From assembly GCF_014202215.1 (NCBI RefSeq), contig NZ_JACHGB010000007.1, positions 186,001-250,000 on the forward strand: DNA of 64,000 nt, given 5' to 3'. Positions 15,889 through 23,966 of this stretch are shown here, piece after piece (the first letter of the stretch is position 1; every line of letters begins with the position of its first letter). Under the pieces are notes generated by a model. The model did not search any database. It had not been told where the DNA came from and saw only the letters and a list, made by a program, of their open reading frames with translations. This stretch comes from Quisquiliibacterium transsilvanicum. Lineage in GTDB: Bacteria > Pseudomonadota > Gammaproteobacteria > Burkholderiales > Burkholderiaceae_E. The translations under genes were made by a program, and so were the position numbers.

Positions 15889-16725
15889 ATGACGACGAAC
15901 GAACGGGTCAGGGTCACCGTCGGCGCCGACGGCGTGGCCGAGGTGCGGCTGAACCGTCCCGACAAGATGAATGCGCTCGACGCCGCGATGTTCACCGGCA
16001 TCGTCGCCGCTGGCGAGCAGGTGGCGCGCGACCCCCGCGTGCGCGCAGTGGTGCTGTGCGGCGAGGGCCGCGCCTTCTGCGCCGGCCTGGACATGGGCCG
16101 CTTCGGCAACATGGCTGAGGGCAAGAGCTCGACCGGCAACGCCGCCGACCCCATCGACCGGCTCACCGCCCGCTCGCACGGCATCTCCAATGCCGCGCAG
16201 CAGGTCGCCATGGTCTGGCGCGAGGTGCCGGTGCCGGTGATCGCTGCGGTCCACGGCGTCTCCTTCGGCGGCGGTTTCCAGCTTGCGCTGGGCGCGGACA
16301 TCCGCTTCGTCACTGCCGACCTGAAGATGTCGGTGATGGAGATCAAGTGGGGTCTGGTGCCCGACATGGCCGGCATTGCGCTGATGCGCGAGCTGGCCCG
16401 CAACGACGTGGTCCGCGAGCTCACCTACAGCGGCCGGATCTTCTCCGGCGAGGAGGCGCTGCAGCTCGGGTTCGCCACGCGCGTCTGCGCCGACCCCTAC
16501 GCCGAGGCGATGGCCTTCGCGCGCGAGGTCGCGGGCAGGAACCCGGATGCCATCCGTGCCGACAAGCGCCTGCTCAACGCGGCGATGGCCGAGGATGCAG
16601 CGGCGCTGCTGATGGCCGAGTCGGTCGAGCAGACGAAGCTGATCGGCAGCCCGAACCAGGTCGAGGCGGTCAAGGCCCAGCTGGAGAAGCGCGCGCCGAA
16701 CTTCAGCGACCCGGTGGCGGGCTGA
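15889..16725 (+). CDS. enoyl-CoA hydratase/crotonase family protein
   Basis: The product is 278 residues, starting at ATG 15889 behind GAAGGAGCAGG. Crotonase landmarks are the oxyanion-hole segment EGRAFCAGLDMG at about 62-73 and AVHGVSFGGGFQLALGADIR at about 123-142. The usual catalytic glutamates are partly replaced (the M-S-V-M-E-I-K-W-G-L region keeps one), so hydratase activity is likely but isomerase or other crotonase activity is possible. It lies among genes for CoA-ester metabolism and would act in beta-oxidation-like breakdown. Confidence 0.88.
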   Translation: MTTNERVRVTVGADGVAEVRLNRPDKMNALDAAMFTGIVAAGEQVARDPRVRAVVLCGEGRAFCAGLDMGRFGNMAEGKSSTGNAADPIDRLTARSHGISNAAQQVAMVWREVPVPVIAAVHGVSFGGGFQLALGADIRFVTADLKMSVMEIKWGLVPDMAGIALMRELARNDVVRELTYSGRIFSGEEALQLGFATRVCADPYAEAMAFAREVAGRNPDAIRADKRLLNAAMAEDAAALLMAESVEQTKLIGSPNQVEAVKAQLEKRAPNFSDPVAG

Positions 16726-16747
16726 TCCGCCGCGCCAGGCCTGACCG

Positions 16748-16779
16748 TCCGGTGCAGCCGGTGGCCCGGCTGCACCGGA
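16748..16779. terminator. bidirectional terminator hairpin between convergent genes
   Basis: TCCGGTGCAGCCGG (16748-16761) pairs perfectly with CCGGCTGCACCGGA (16766-16779), a 14-bp stem with a 4-base loop. It fills the gap between the hydratase stop and the stop of the universal stress protein gene on the other strand. Confidence 0.8.
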
Positions 16780-17673
16780 TCACTGCTCGCGCCGGGCCAC
16801 CAGCACGTCGCACCTGGCGTCCGACAGGACGTGCCGCGTGACGCTGCCCAGCATCATTTCCTCCAGCCCCGACTCGCCGTGCTTGCCGAGCACGATCAGG
16901 TCGGCGCCCAGGTGCTCGGCCTGCTCGAGCACGGTCCGGCCGGCATGGCCCTGCTGGACCACGCGCGAGATCCGCATCGGGTCGAGCCCCGCCTCGACGG
17001 CGGCGCGCTCGATGCCGCGCATCGCATCCAGGCGCGCCTGCGCGCGGTAGTGCTGGATCTCGTCGTCGCGGATGCCGGCGGCCAGCAGCTTGCCCTCGAA
17101 GGGCAGGTCGAAGGCATGCACCGCGGCCAGTTCGGCGCCCGGCGCCAGCCGCGCCGCTGCGCGCAGCGCGGCCACCGAATCCGGCGAAAAGTCCATTGCC
17201 ACCGCCACCTGCCGGTAGGGCTCGCGCGCCGGCTGCCTCGCCACCAGGATGGGCCGCGTCGACTTCGCCAGGATCCGTTCGGCAGTGGTGCCCAGGATGA
17301 GATCGCGCAGCGGGTTCGAACCACGCGGGCCGAGCACCAGCAGGTCGTGCTGGGCGGCGGCTGCCAGCACCTCGTCCACGATCTTCCCCACTCGGACTTC
17401 GCAGGCGATCTCGCCGTCCAGGTTGCCGAGCATCGTGGCCAGCGACCGCAGCGACTGTCGGGTCTCCTCGATCATCCGGCCCTCGGTGTCCTGCCGGTCG
17501 CTGCCGCCGAACATCGCGCGCAGTGCGCCCAGCATCGGCGCGCTGACCACGTGCAGCAGCGACAGCCGCGCCGGCAGCCCCGCGGCGAGCATCGCCGCCC
17601 GCGCCACCGCATGCCCGGCGTCCTCGGAGAAGTCGGTGGCGACCAGGACGGACAGCGGCTGCGGCGCGGTCAT
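16780..17673 (-). CDS. tandem-domain universal stress protein
   Basis: The product is 297 residues made of two UspA domains, at about 5-150 and 155-297. The first ends with the ATP-binding-like pattern GPRGSNPLRDLILGTTAERI followed by L-A-K-S-T; the second has GKHGESGLEEMMLGSVTRHV followed by L-S-D-A. Both resemble the G-x2-G-x9-G-S/T motif. Double-domain Usp proteins help cells survive starvation, oxygen limitation and other stress. The start at 17673 overlaps the stop of the upstream CoA-transferase gene by 4 bases, so the two are probably co-translated. Confidence 0.9.
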   Translation of the reverse strand: MTAPQPLSVLVATDFSEDAGHAVARAAMLAAGLPARLSLLHVVSAPMLGALRAMFGGSDRQDTEGRMIEETRQSLRSLATMLGNLDGEIACEVRVGKIVDEVLAAAAQHDLLVLGPRGSNPLRDLILGTTAERILAKSTRPILVARQPAREPYRQVAVAMDFSPDSVAALRAAARLAPGAELAAVHAFDLPFEGKLLAAGIRDDEIQHYRAQARLDAMRGIERAAVEAGLDPMRISRVVQQGHAGRTVLEQAEHLGADLIVLGKHGESGLEEMMLGSVTRHVLSDARCDVLVARREQ

Positions 17674-18983
17674 CGGTCCTGCTCCGGGCCGCCGGAGCCG
17701 CCGGCGTGTGTGCGGGCGGCGCCGCTGCCGACCAGGCGCCGGATCGCCTCTGCATCCAGGCCGGCCTCGGCCAGCACTTCGAGCGTGTGCTCGCCCAGCG
17801 ACGGCGGCATGCGCATCGGCACCTCGCTGTCGGCCAGGCGCACCGGGTTGCGCACCAGCCGGCAGGCGCTGCCGTCGTCGCCATGCACCGTCGGAAACAG
17901 CCCGACCGCCTTCAGGTGCGGGTCGTGCTCCATGTCCTCCAGCCGGTTGACCGGCGCGGCAGGGATCTCCAGCCGCTTGCACAGCTCCAGCCACCAGGCG
18001 GTGTCGCGGTGGGCGACGATCTCGCCGGCGATCTCGTAGAGCTCGGCGATGTGCCGGGTGCGCGAGGCGATGTCCTGGAAGCGCGGGTCGCTGGCCAGCT
18101 CGGGGTGGCCGGTGTGCTCGAAGAACAGCTGCCAGTGCGCGGTGGTGTAGGGAAGGATGCAGACATGGCCGTCAGCGGTGCGCTGCGGCCGGCGCCAGGG
18201 CGTGAGCAGGCGCGGGTAGCCGGCGCTGTGCGCCTGCGCTGCGTCGCCGTCGCCGTCGCCGTCCGCGCCGCGCGCCGGGCCTGGCGCCGGGTCGGGTTCC
18301 CCTTCCCGCGCCAGGTGCCGGCCGTAGAAATGCTCGAGCAGCATGAACGAGGTCATGCTCTCGAACATCGGCACCTCGACGCACTGCCCGCGGCCGGTGC
18401 GCTCGCGCTGGAACAGCGCCGCCAGCACGGCGTGCGCCGCCACCTGGCCGCAGGCCTTGTCCGCGGCGATGGTGGGGAAGTAGCGCGGCGTGCCGGTCTG
18501 GCGCTCCATCAGGTCGGCCACGCCGGACAGGCCCTGGATGATGTCGTCATAGGCGGGCTGGCCCGCGTAGGGGCCATCCGAGCCGAAGCCGTGCAGCCCC
18601 GCATAGATGAGGCGCGGGTTGCGCGCCATCAGCGCCGCCGGGCCCAGCCCCAGCTTCTCGAGCTTCTGCGGGCGCACGCTGTGCACGAACACGTCCGCGG
18701 TGTCGACCAGCGCCAGCAGCGCTTCGCGGGCTGCCGGCTGCTTGAGGTCGAGCACCACGCTGCGCTTGTTACGGTTCGCAGCCAGGAAGATCGCCGCGCG
18801 GCCATGGTCCAGAGAGGGCCCGGTCCAGCGCGTGGTGTCGCCCTCCGGGGCCTCCACCTTGATGACGTCCGCGCCGTAGTCCGCGAGGATCTGGGTGCAG
18901 TAGGGGCCGAAGATGACCGCGGTGAGGTCGACGATGCGCACGCCCGCGAGGGCGCCGCCGATGGGGGCTTGGGAGGTGCTCAT
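17670..18983 (-). CDS. CaiB/BaiF (family III) CoA transferase
   Basis: The product is 437 residues, starting at ATG 18983. Family features: GVRIVDLTAVIFGPYCTQIL then ADYGADVIKVE near the N-terminus, NRNKRSVVLDLK at about 85, and the catalytic-Asp region A-Y-D-D-I-I-Q-G-L-S-G. Such enzymes move CoA between an acyl-CoA and a carboxylic acid (formyl, carnitine, succinyl and other donors). An insertion with Asp-Gly repeats, encoded by GTCGCC units at 18243-18263, precedes G-Y-P-R-L-L-T-P-W. It diverges from the acetyl-CoA hydrolase gene 84 bases away. The substrate is unknown. Confidence 0.9.
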   Translation of the reverse strand: MSTSQAPIGGALAGVRIVDLTAVIFGPYCTQILADYGADVIKVEAPEGDTTRWTGPSLDHGRAAIFLAANRNKRSVVLDLKQPAAREALLALVDTADVFVHSVRPQKLEKLGLGPAALMARNPRLIYAGLHGFGSDGPYAGQPAYDDIIQGLSGVADLMERQTGTPRYFPTIAADKACGQVAAHAVLAALFQRERTGRGQCVEVPMFESMTSFMLLEHFYGRHLAREGEPDPAPGPARGADGDGDGDAAQAHSAGYPRLLTPWRRPQRTADGHVCILPYTTAHWQLFFEHTGHPELASDPRFQDIASRTRHIAELYEIAGEIVAHRDTAWWLELCKRLEIPAAPVNRLEDMEHDPHLKAVGLFPTVHGDDGSACRLVRNPVRLADSEVPMRMPPSLGEHTLEVLAEAGLDAEAIRRLVGSGAARTHAGGSGGPEQDR

Positions 18984-19067
18984 TCGCGAATCATCCTTGC
19001 CGGGGATGCGAGCTGTCCAGTCGGGCGGTCCGATCATGGGCCGTTTCCGTGGACAATACACATCGCC

Positions 19068-20336
19068 ATGACCAGACAACTGAACCCCGATGCCCCGGAC
19101 CTGTCCGGGCTGATCCGACCCGGCGACACCGTCCTCTGGAGCCAGGCCGACGCCGAGCCCGTCGTGCTGACCCGCGCGCTCGCCGCGCAGCGCGCCGCGG
19201 TGGGCGGCCGCTTCACCGTTTTTCCCGGCATCGCGCTGTCCGATGCGCTGGCGCCCGAACAGGCCGACTGCATCGACTTCGTCTCCTATTGCGGCACCGG
19301 CCGCAACCGCGCGCTGGCCAAGGCCGGCGTGCTCGACATCCTGCCCTGCCATTACTCCGAGTTCCCGCCGATGATCCGCAGCGGGGCGCTGAAAGTGGAC
19401 GTGCTGATGCTGCAGCTGGCGCCGCCGGACGAGCAGGGCCGCTACAGCCTGGGGCTTGCGCACGAGTATCTGGTTGCCGCCATCGGCAAGGCGCGCACCA
19501 TCATTGCCGAAGTCAACGACCAGTGCCCCTGGACCCACGGCGAGCGCCACCTGCGCGAGGAGGATCTCGCCGCGGTGGTGCGCACTTCGCGCCCGCCGCT
19601 CGAGAGTCCGAAGGTCGAGCCCGGCCCGGTCGAGGACGCGATCGCCGCCCACGTCGCCGGGCTGATCCCGGACGGGGCCACGCTTCAGTTCGGCCTGGGC
19701 GCCATTCCCGAGGCCATCCTGAGCCGGCTCGGCGGCCACCGCGACCTCGGCGTGCACTCGGGCACCATCGGCGACGGGGTGGCCCGGCTGGTGGAGGCCG
19801 GCGTCATCACCAACGCGCGCAAGTCGATCGATCCCGGCGTGATCGTCACCGGAATGGTGATGGGCAGCCGGCGCGCCCATGCGTTCGTGCACCGCAATCC
19901 GCTGGTGCAGTTCCGCGGCACCGACTACACGCACGGCGCCGACGTGCTGGCGCGCGTCGAGCGCTTCGCTGCGCTGAATTCCGCGGTCGAGGTGGACCTC
20001 ACCGGCCAGGTCAATGCCGAGCTGGTCGGGGGCACCTACGTGGGCGCGGTGGGCGGTGCGCTCGACTTCCTGCGCGCCGCGCGGCGTTCGCCCGGCGGGC
20101 TGCCGATCGTCGCGCTGCCGTCGACCGCAGGCGCGAACAGCCGGATCGTCGCGCGCATCGGCGCGGCCACGGTCAGCACGCCGCGCAGCGACGCCGGCAT
20201 CGTGGTCACCGAGCACGGCGCTGCCGACCTGCGCGGCCTCACGCTGCGCCAGCGCGTCGCCCGGATGATCGCCATCGCCGCGCCGGCGCACCGCGAACAG
20301 CTCGAGCGCGAGGCGCACGCGGGCCTGGGCATCTGA
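19068..20336 (+). CDS. acetyl-CoA hydrolase/transferase family protein
   Basis: The product is 422 residues. It fits family I CoA transferases of the acetyl-CoA hydrolase or 4-hydroxybutyrate CoA-transferase type: LIRPGDTVLWSQADAEPVVL at the N-terminus, LQFGLGAIPEAI at about 205-216, the late catalytic-loop region S-E-V/N-S-A-V-E-V-D-L-T-G-Q-V-N-A-E and the C-terminal V-V-T-E-H-G-A-A-D-L-R-G-L. The thiolase gene starts 38 bases after its stop, so the two form a short operon. It probably exchanges CoA between short acids in the same pathway as the thiolase. Confidence 0.9.
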   Translation: MTRQLNPDAPDLSGLIRPGDTVLWSQADAEPVVLTRALAAQRAAVGGRFTVFPGIALSDALAPEQADCIDFVSYCGTGRNRALAKAGVLDILPCHYSEFPPMIRSGALKVDVLMLQLAPPDEQGRYSLGLAHEYLVAAIGKARTIIAEVNDQCPWTHGERHLREEDLAAVVRTSRPPLESPKVEPGPVEDAIAAHVAGLIPDGATLQFGLGAIPEAILSRLGGHRDLGVHSGTIGDGVARLVEAGVITNARKSIDPGVIVTGMVMGSRRAHAFVHRNPLVQFRGTDYTHGADVLARVERFAALNSAVEVDLTGQVNAELVGGTYVGAVGGALDFLRAARRSPGGLPIVALPSTAGANSRIVARIGAATVSTPRSDAGIVVTEHGAADLRGLTLRQRVARMIAIAAPAHREQLEREAHAGLGI

Positions 20337-20374
20337 ACACCCGCAACACCGATACCAACCACAGGGAGATCGAA

Positions 20375-21571
20375 ATGAGAAGAGCGGCAATCGTCAGCCC
20401 GGTGCGCACCGGCGTGGGCACCTTCGGCGGCAGCCTGCGGCCGGTGCCGGTCGAGGAACTGGGCGCCATCGTCGTCAAGGCGCTGATCGAGCGCACCGGC
20501 ATCGATCCCGGGCGCATCGAGGACCTGGTGTTCGCGCAGTCCTACGCCAGCAGCGAGACGCCGTGCGTCGGGCGCTGGGTGGCGCTGCAGGCCGGCCTGC
20601 CGGTCGAGGTGCCCGGCATGCAGCTGGACCGCCGCTGCGGCGGCGGCCTGCAGGCGATCGCCACCGCCGCGATGATGGTGCAGAGCGGCGCCGCCGACGT
20701 CGTGGTCGCGGGCGGCGTCGAGAGCATGAGCAACATCGAGTACTACACCACCGACATGCGCTGGGGCGCGCGCTCCGGCTCGGTGCGGATGCATGACCGC
20801 CTCGAGCGCGGCCGCGAGCGCTCGCAGCCCGAATCGCGCTTCGGCTACATCTCCGGGATGATCGAGACCGCGGAGAACCTGGCGAAGCAGTACGCGATCC
20901 CGCGTGCCGACGCCGATGCCTACGCGATGCGCAGCCATCAGCGGGCCGCCGAGGCCTGGGCGGCCGGCCGCTTCGACGCCGAGGTGGTGCCGGTGGAGAT
21001 CCCCCAGAAGAAGGGCGATCCGCTGAAGTTCGCGAGCGACGAAGGCATTCGCGCGCAGACCACGATGGAGTCGCTCGGCAAGCTGCGTCCGCTGATGAAG
21101 GACGGCAGCGTCACCGCCGGCAACTCCAGCCAGCAGAACGACGCGGCGGCGGCCTGCCTGATCGTCGCAGAGGACAAGCTGAAGGAACTCAGGCTCGAGC
21201 CGATGGCGTTTCTCAAGGGATGGGCAGTGGCCGGCTGCGAGCCCGGCTGCATGGGCATCGGCCCGGTGCCGGCGGTGAAGAAGCTGTTCGCCAAGACCGG
21301 CCTGTCCTTCGATCAGATGGACCTGGTCGAGCTGAACGAGGCCTTCGCCTGCCAGGTGCTGTCGGTGCTCAAGGGCTGGGGCTGGAACGATCCCGACCGT
21401 CTCAACGTCAACGGCTCGGGCATCTCGCTGGGCCACCCGATCGGCGCCACCGGCGTGCGCATCCTGGCCACGCTGCTGCACGAGATGGAGCGGCGCAAGT
21501 CGCGCTACGGGCTGGAGACCATGTGCATCGGGGGCGGGCAGGGCATCGCCGCGGTGTTCGAACGGCCCTGA
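20375..21571 (+). CDS. acetyl-CoA C-acyltransferase (thiolase)
   Basis: The product is 398 residues, preceded by AGGGAGATCGAA. The nucleophilic Cys is at residue 88 (LDRRCGGGLQ), the NEAFA histidine/asparagine loop is at about 319-323, the active-site His is in GHPIGATGVRI, and the second Cys is in MCIGGGQG near the C-terminus. All catalytic residues of degradative thiolases are present. It cleaves 3-ketoacyl-CoA to acetyl-CoA and a shortened acyl-CoA. The RRCGGG motif differs slightly from the common N-R-x-C-G/S-S-G form. Confidence 0.95.
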   Translation: MRRAAIVSPVRTGVGTFGGSLRPVPVEELGAIVVKALIERTGIDPGRIEDLVFAQSYASSETPCVGRWVALQAGLPVEVPGMQLDRRCGGGLQAIATAAMMVQSGAADVVVAGGVESMSNIEYYTTDMRWGARSGSVRMHDRLERGRERSQPESRFGYISGMIETAENLAKQYAIPRADADAYAMRSHQRAAEAWAAGRFDAEVVPVEIPQKKGDPLKFASDEGIRAQTTMESLGKLRPLMKDGSVTAGNSSQQNDAAAACLIVAEDKLKELRLEPMAFLKGWAVAGCEPGCMGIGPVPAVKKLFAKTGLSFDQMDLVELNEAFACQVLSVLKGWGWNDPDRLNVNGSGISLGHPIGATGVRILATLLHEMERRKSRYGLETMCIGGGQGIAAVFERP

Positions 21572-21575
21572 GCGT

Positions 21576-21717
21576 TCGCGCCCGCAGGCGCGAGGGCCTT
21601 CCGGGGCGCGCGCCCGCGCGCAGGCGCGGGCGCATGTGCAGGTCAGGCTTGCAGCCCGCGTTCGCGCCTGCAGGCGCTCACCCCTTCGCTGGCGCGACCC
21701 CGTGCGCAGGCACGGGG
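21576..21717. repeat. cluster of four GC palindromes with a shared CGCAGG core
   Basis: Four small inverted repeats lie in the 157-base gap between convergent genes: 21576-21593 (TCGCGCC/GGCGCGA), 21610-21633 (GCGCCCGCG/CGCGGGCGC around CGCAGG), 21664-21677 (perfect palindrome GCGCCTGCAGGCGC) and 21698-21717 (CCCCGTG/CACGGGG around CGCAGG). They probably work as terminators for both genes; the shared core suggests a REP-like repeat family. Confidence 0.7.
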
Positions 21718-21728
21718 CCGTGTCCCGC

Positions 21729-22502
21729 TCAGGCGTTCCGGATCGTCAGGCCGCCGTCGACCGGGATGGTCGCGCCGGTGAGGAAGGACGCGGCCGGCAG
21801 CGAGATCGACAGCGTCATCTGCGCCACTTCCTCCGGGTCAGCGTAGCGGTTCAGCGGCACCCGGCGATGCGCATACTTCGCGCGCTGCTCGGCCGGAATG
21901 CGCGCGGTCATCGCGGTGTCGATCGGGCCGGGGCAGATGCAATTGACCGTGATGCCCTCGGCGCCGAGTTCCACCGCGAGCGAGCGCGTCAGCCCGATCA
22001 CGCCGTGCTTGGCCGCCGTGTAAGGGCTGATTCCCTTGGTGGCGCCGAGGCCTTCGGTGGACGCGATGTTGACGATTCGCGGCGAGGTCGACTTGCGCAG
22101 CCAGGGCAGCGCGGCGCGCACCGTGCGGGTGTGCGCGGTGAGCAGCACGTCGAGGCCGCGCGCCCACATCGCCTCGTAGCCATCGGAGTCGATCGGCGCG
22201 GGCGTCGAAATGCCGGCGTTGTTGATCAGGATGTCGATGCCGCCGAAGCGCTCGGCCACCTCGGCGATCACCTGCTCGACGTTCTGCTGGCTGGAGACGT
22301 CCAGCTGCCAGGGGTGCGCGATGGCGCCGGCGGCGTTGATGGTGTCGGCGACTTCCTGCTGTCCCTTGACGTCGGTCACCGCGACCTTCGCGCCCTCGTC
22401 GGCGAACAGGAAGGCGGTGGCGCGCCCCATGCCGCTGCCGGCTCCGGTGACGATGACGACCTTGCCCGCGACGGAGCGCGAGAGCTTGGTGATGCGAGGC
22501 AT
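21729..22502 (-). CDS. short-chain dehydrogenase/reductase (SDR)
   Basis: The product is 257 residues. The cofactor motif TGAGSGMG is at about 19-26, NNAGIS at about 92-97, and the catalytic Y-x-x-x-K is in YTAAKHG near residue 160, preceded by an active-site Ser (NIASTEG). The Asp at the end of strand 2 (VAVTDVKG) suggests preference for NAD(H). The closest functional types are 3-oxoacyl-ACP reductase-like or 3-hydroxyacyl-CoA dehydrogenase-like enzymes, which fits the thiolase and hydratases around it. Substrate uncertain. Confidence 0.92.
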   Translation of the reverse strand: MPRITKLSRSVAGKVVIVTGAGSGMGRATAFLFADEGAKVAVTDVKGQQEVADTINAAGAIAHPWQLDVSSQQNVEQVIAEVAERFGGIDILINNAGISTPAPIDSDGYEAMWARGLDVLLTAHTRTVRAALPWLRKSTSPRIVNIASTEGLGATKGISPYTAAKHGVIGLTRSLAVELGAEGITVNCICPGPIDTAMTARIPAEQRAKYAHRRVPLNRYADPEEVAQMTLSISLPAASFLTGATIPVDGGLTIRNA

Positions 22503-22576
22503 GTGGGAGGCTCCTGTCTGCTTGGCCTCGAGCGAGGCCGGGAGAGCATTGTAGGGACGGGCGGCGCCAGCGCGGC

Positions 22577-22639
22577 GACGCCCGCGATCCGTTTCGGAAC
22601 GCGGGCGTCTCGTTCGCTTCCGGGGCGGGAACGCCCCGG
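22577..22639 (-). terminator. double hairpin terminator of the sulfur operon
   Basis: Two perfect hairpins follow the last gene of the minus-strand operon: CCGGGGCG/CGCCCCGG with loop GGAA at 22620-22639, two bases past the stop, then GACGCCCGCG/CGCGGGCGTC with a 13-base loop at 22577-22609. No T tract follows either. Confidence 0.65.
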
Positions 22640-22641
22640 TT

Positions 22642-22809
22642 TCAGCGTGTGGAGCCCGAGCAGTGCCCGGCGCCCGCCACCTTGCCGCTGCCCAGCGCGA
22701 ACGCGGGAGGCTCGGCGAAGCGGTCGTGCGCGGCGGACAGCCCGCGGTCGGCCGCGATGAAGCCCAGCAGGACGATCCAGAAGGCGGCTGCGATGATGGT
22801 TCTGCGCAT
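22642..22809 (-). CDS. small membrane-anchored protein of the sulfur operon
   Basis: The product is 55 residues. Residues about 4-20 are hydrophobic (TIIAAAFWIVLLGFIAA), so it is a signal peptide or a membrane anchor with the rest in the periplasm; a single Cys lies near the end (GHCSG). It starts 2 bases after the permease stop and has a good ribosome site (AAGGGG), and a terminator follows, so I treat it as a real gene. I recognise no family. It may assist the sulfur-compound permease upstream. Confidence 0.65.
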   Translation of the reverse strand: MRRTIIAAAFWIVLLGFIAADRGLSAAHDRFAEPPAFALGSGKVAGAGHCSGSTR

Positions 22810-22811
22810 GC

Positions 22812-23966
22812 TCACCCCTTGAAGCCGACGCGCTCGCGCAGCCGCACGCCGACCAGCGAGCCCGCGAAGGCGCAGGCGAACCAGACCCAGCCATGCAGGC
22901 TGCCCGTGGAGATGCCGGAGAAGAACGCGCCCACGTTGCAGCCGAAGGCCAGGCGCGCGCTGTAGCCGAGCACCAGGCCGGCTGCGACCGACCAGAGCCA
23001 CTGCCGGCCGGTGATGCGGCCGACGTCGGGGCAGGCCGAGCGGCGGCGCCAGGCAAGCAGGAAGCTGCCGGCGAGCAGCCCGAGGTTGGTCACCGAGGTG
23101 ACGTCGTCGAGCAGCGAGGCCGCGATCTGCGCCTGCTGGGCATCGCGCCCCCAGAACGCGTTCGCAGAGAGGTCGAAGCCCGCCCAGGTGACGATCTTCG
23201 CGCCCCACAGCCCGAGGCCGTAGACGATGCCCCAGGGCTGGCCGGCCACCACCAGGTTGGCGATCGCGAGCACCGCCATGATGACCGCCGCGACGTAGAT
23301 GCCGCGGCCGGTCCAGCGGCTGGTCGTGGTGCGGCGGCGCGACCAGAGCAGGGCCCCGATCGCGGCAAGTACCGCGAGTTCGAGCGCCAGCGCGACCGCG
23401 GGCCCGAGCGCGTCGATCAGCGACACGGCGGGCAGCGAGCCGAGCGCGAGCCAGGCATCCAGGTGCGCTGCGCCGAGGAAGCTGCCGGCCACGAAGGACG
23501 GGAACACGGCCAGGCTTACCGGATGCCCCAGTCCGGCCTTGTACAGCGTGCCAGAGCCGCAGCCGTCGGCCAGCTGCATCGCCGCGCCGAACACGAAGGC
23601 GCCGATCACCAGGCTCCACGAGAGCGGCGCAGCGGCGCCGGACAGCTCGGTGCGGCTGGCCAGCAGCGGGATCGCGACCGCCGCGGTCAGCCCGATCGCC
23701 AGGAACTGCGCGAGCATCCCGGTGGGGTCGCGGTGCCGGATCCAGACCCGCCAGCCGGTGGTGAAGCCGAAGGCGGCGCCCGAGAGCACTGCGCCGAATC
23801 CGGCGCCGATCAGGAACAGCAGTCCCTGCCTGAGGCCGGCCAGCCAGGTGACCGCCACCCATCCCGCCAGCACCGCGAGGATCGCGATCGCGTGTCCGGA
23901 CAGCCGCGCGGCGCGCCCCTCGCCCGGGGGCAGCGCGCCTGCGGAAAGCGTGCCGCTCATGCTCAT
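22812..23966 (-). CDS. YeeE/YedE family permease (thiosulfate/sulfur transport)
   Basis: The product is 384 residues with about ten hydrophobic segments. Two copies of the family Cys-containing pattern are visible: LADGCGSGTLYKAGLGHPVS at about 131-150 and LAFGCNVGAFFSGISTGSLH near residues 345-365. In characterised relatives (TsuA) these cysteines relay thiosulfate across the membrane. It follows the rhodanese gene with no spacing, so uptake and sulfane-sulfur transfer are probably coupled. Some YedE relatives serve selenium metabolism instead, which I cannot exclude. Confidence 0.9.
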   Translation of the reverse strand: MSMSGTLSAGALPPGEGRAARLSGHAIAILAVLAGWVAVTWLAGLRQGLLFLIGAGFGAVLSGAAFGFTTGWRVWIRHRDPTGMLAQFLAIGLTAAVAIPLLASRTELSGAAAPLSWSLVIGAFVFGAAMQLADGCGSGTLYKAGLGHPVSLAVFPSFVAGSFLGAAHLDAWLALGSLPAVSLIDALGPAVALALELAVLAAIGALLWSRRRTTTSRWTGRGIYVAAVIMAVLAIANLVVAGQPWGIVYGLGLWGAKIVTWAGFDLSANAFWGRDAQQAQIAASLLDDVTSVTNLGLLAGSFLLAWRRRSACPDVGRITGRQWLWSVAAGLVLGYSARLAFGCNVGAFFSGISTGSLHGWVWFACAFAGSLVGVRLRERVGFKG

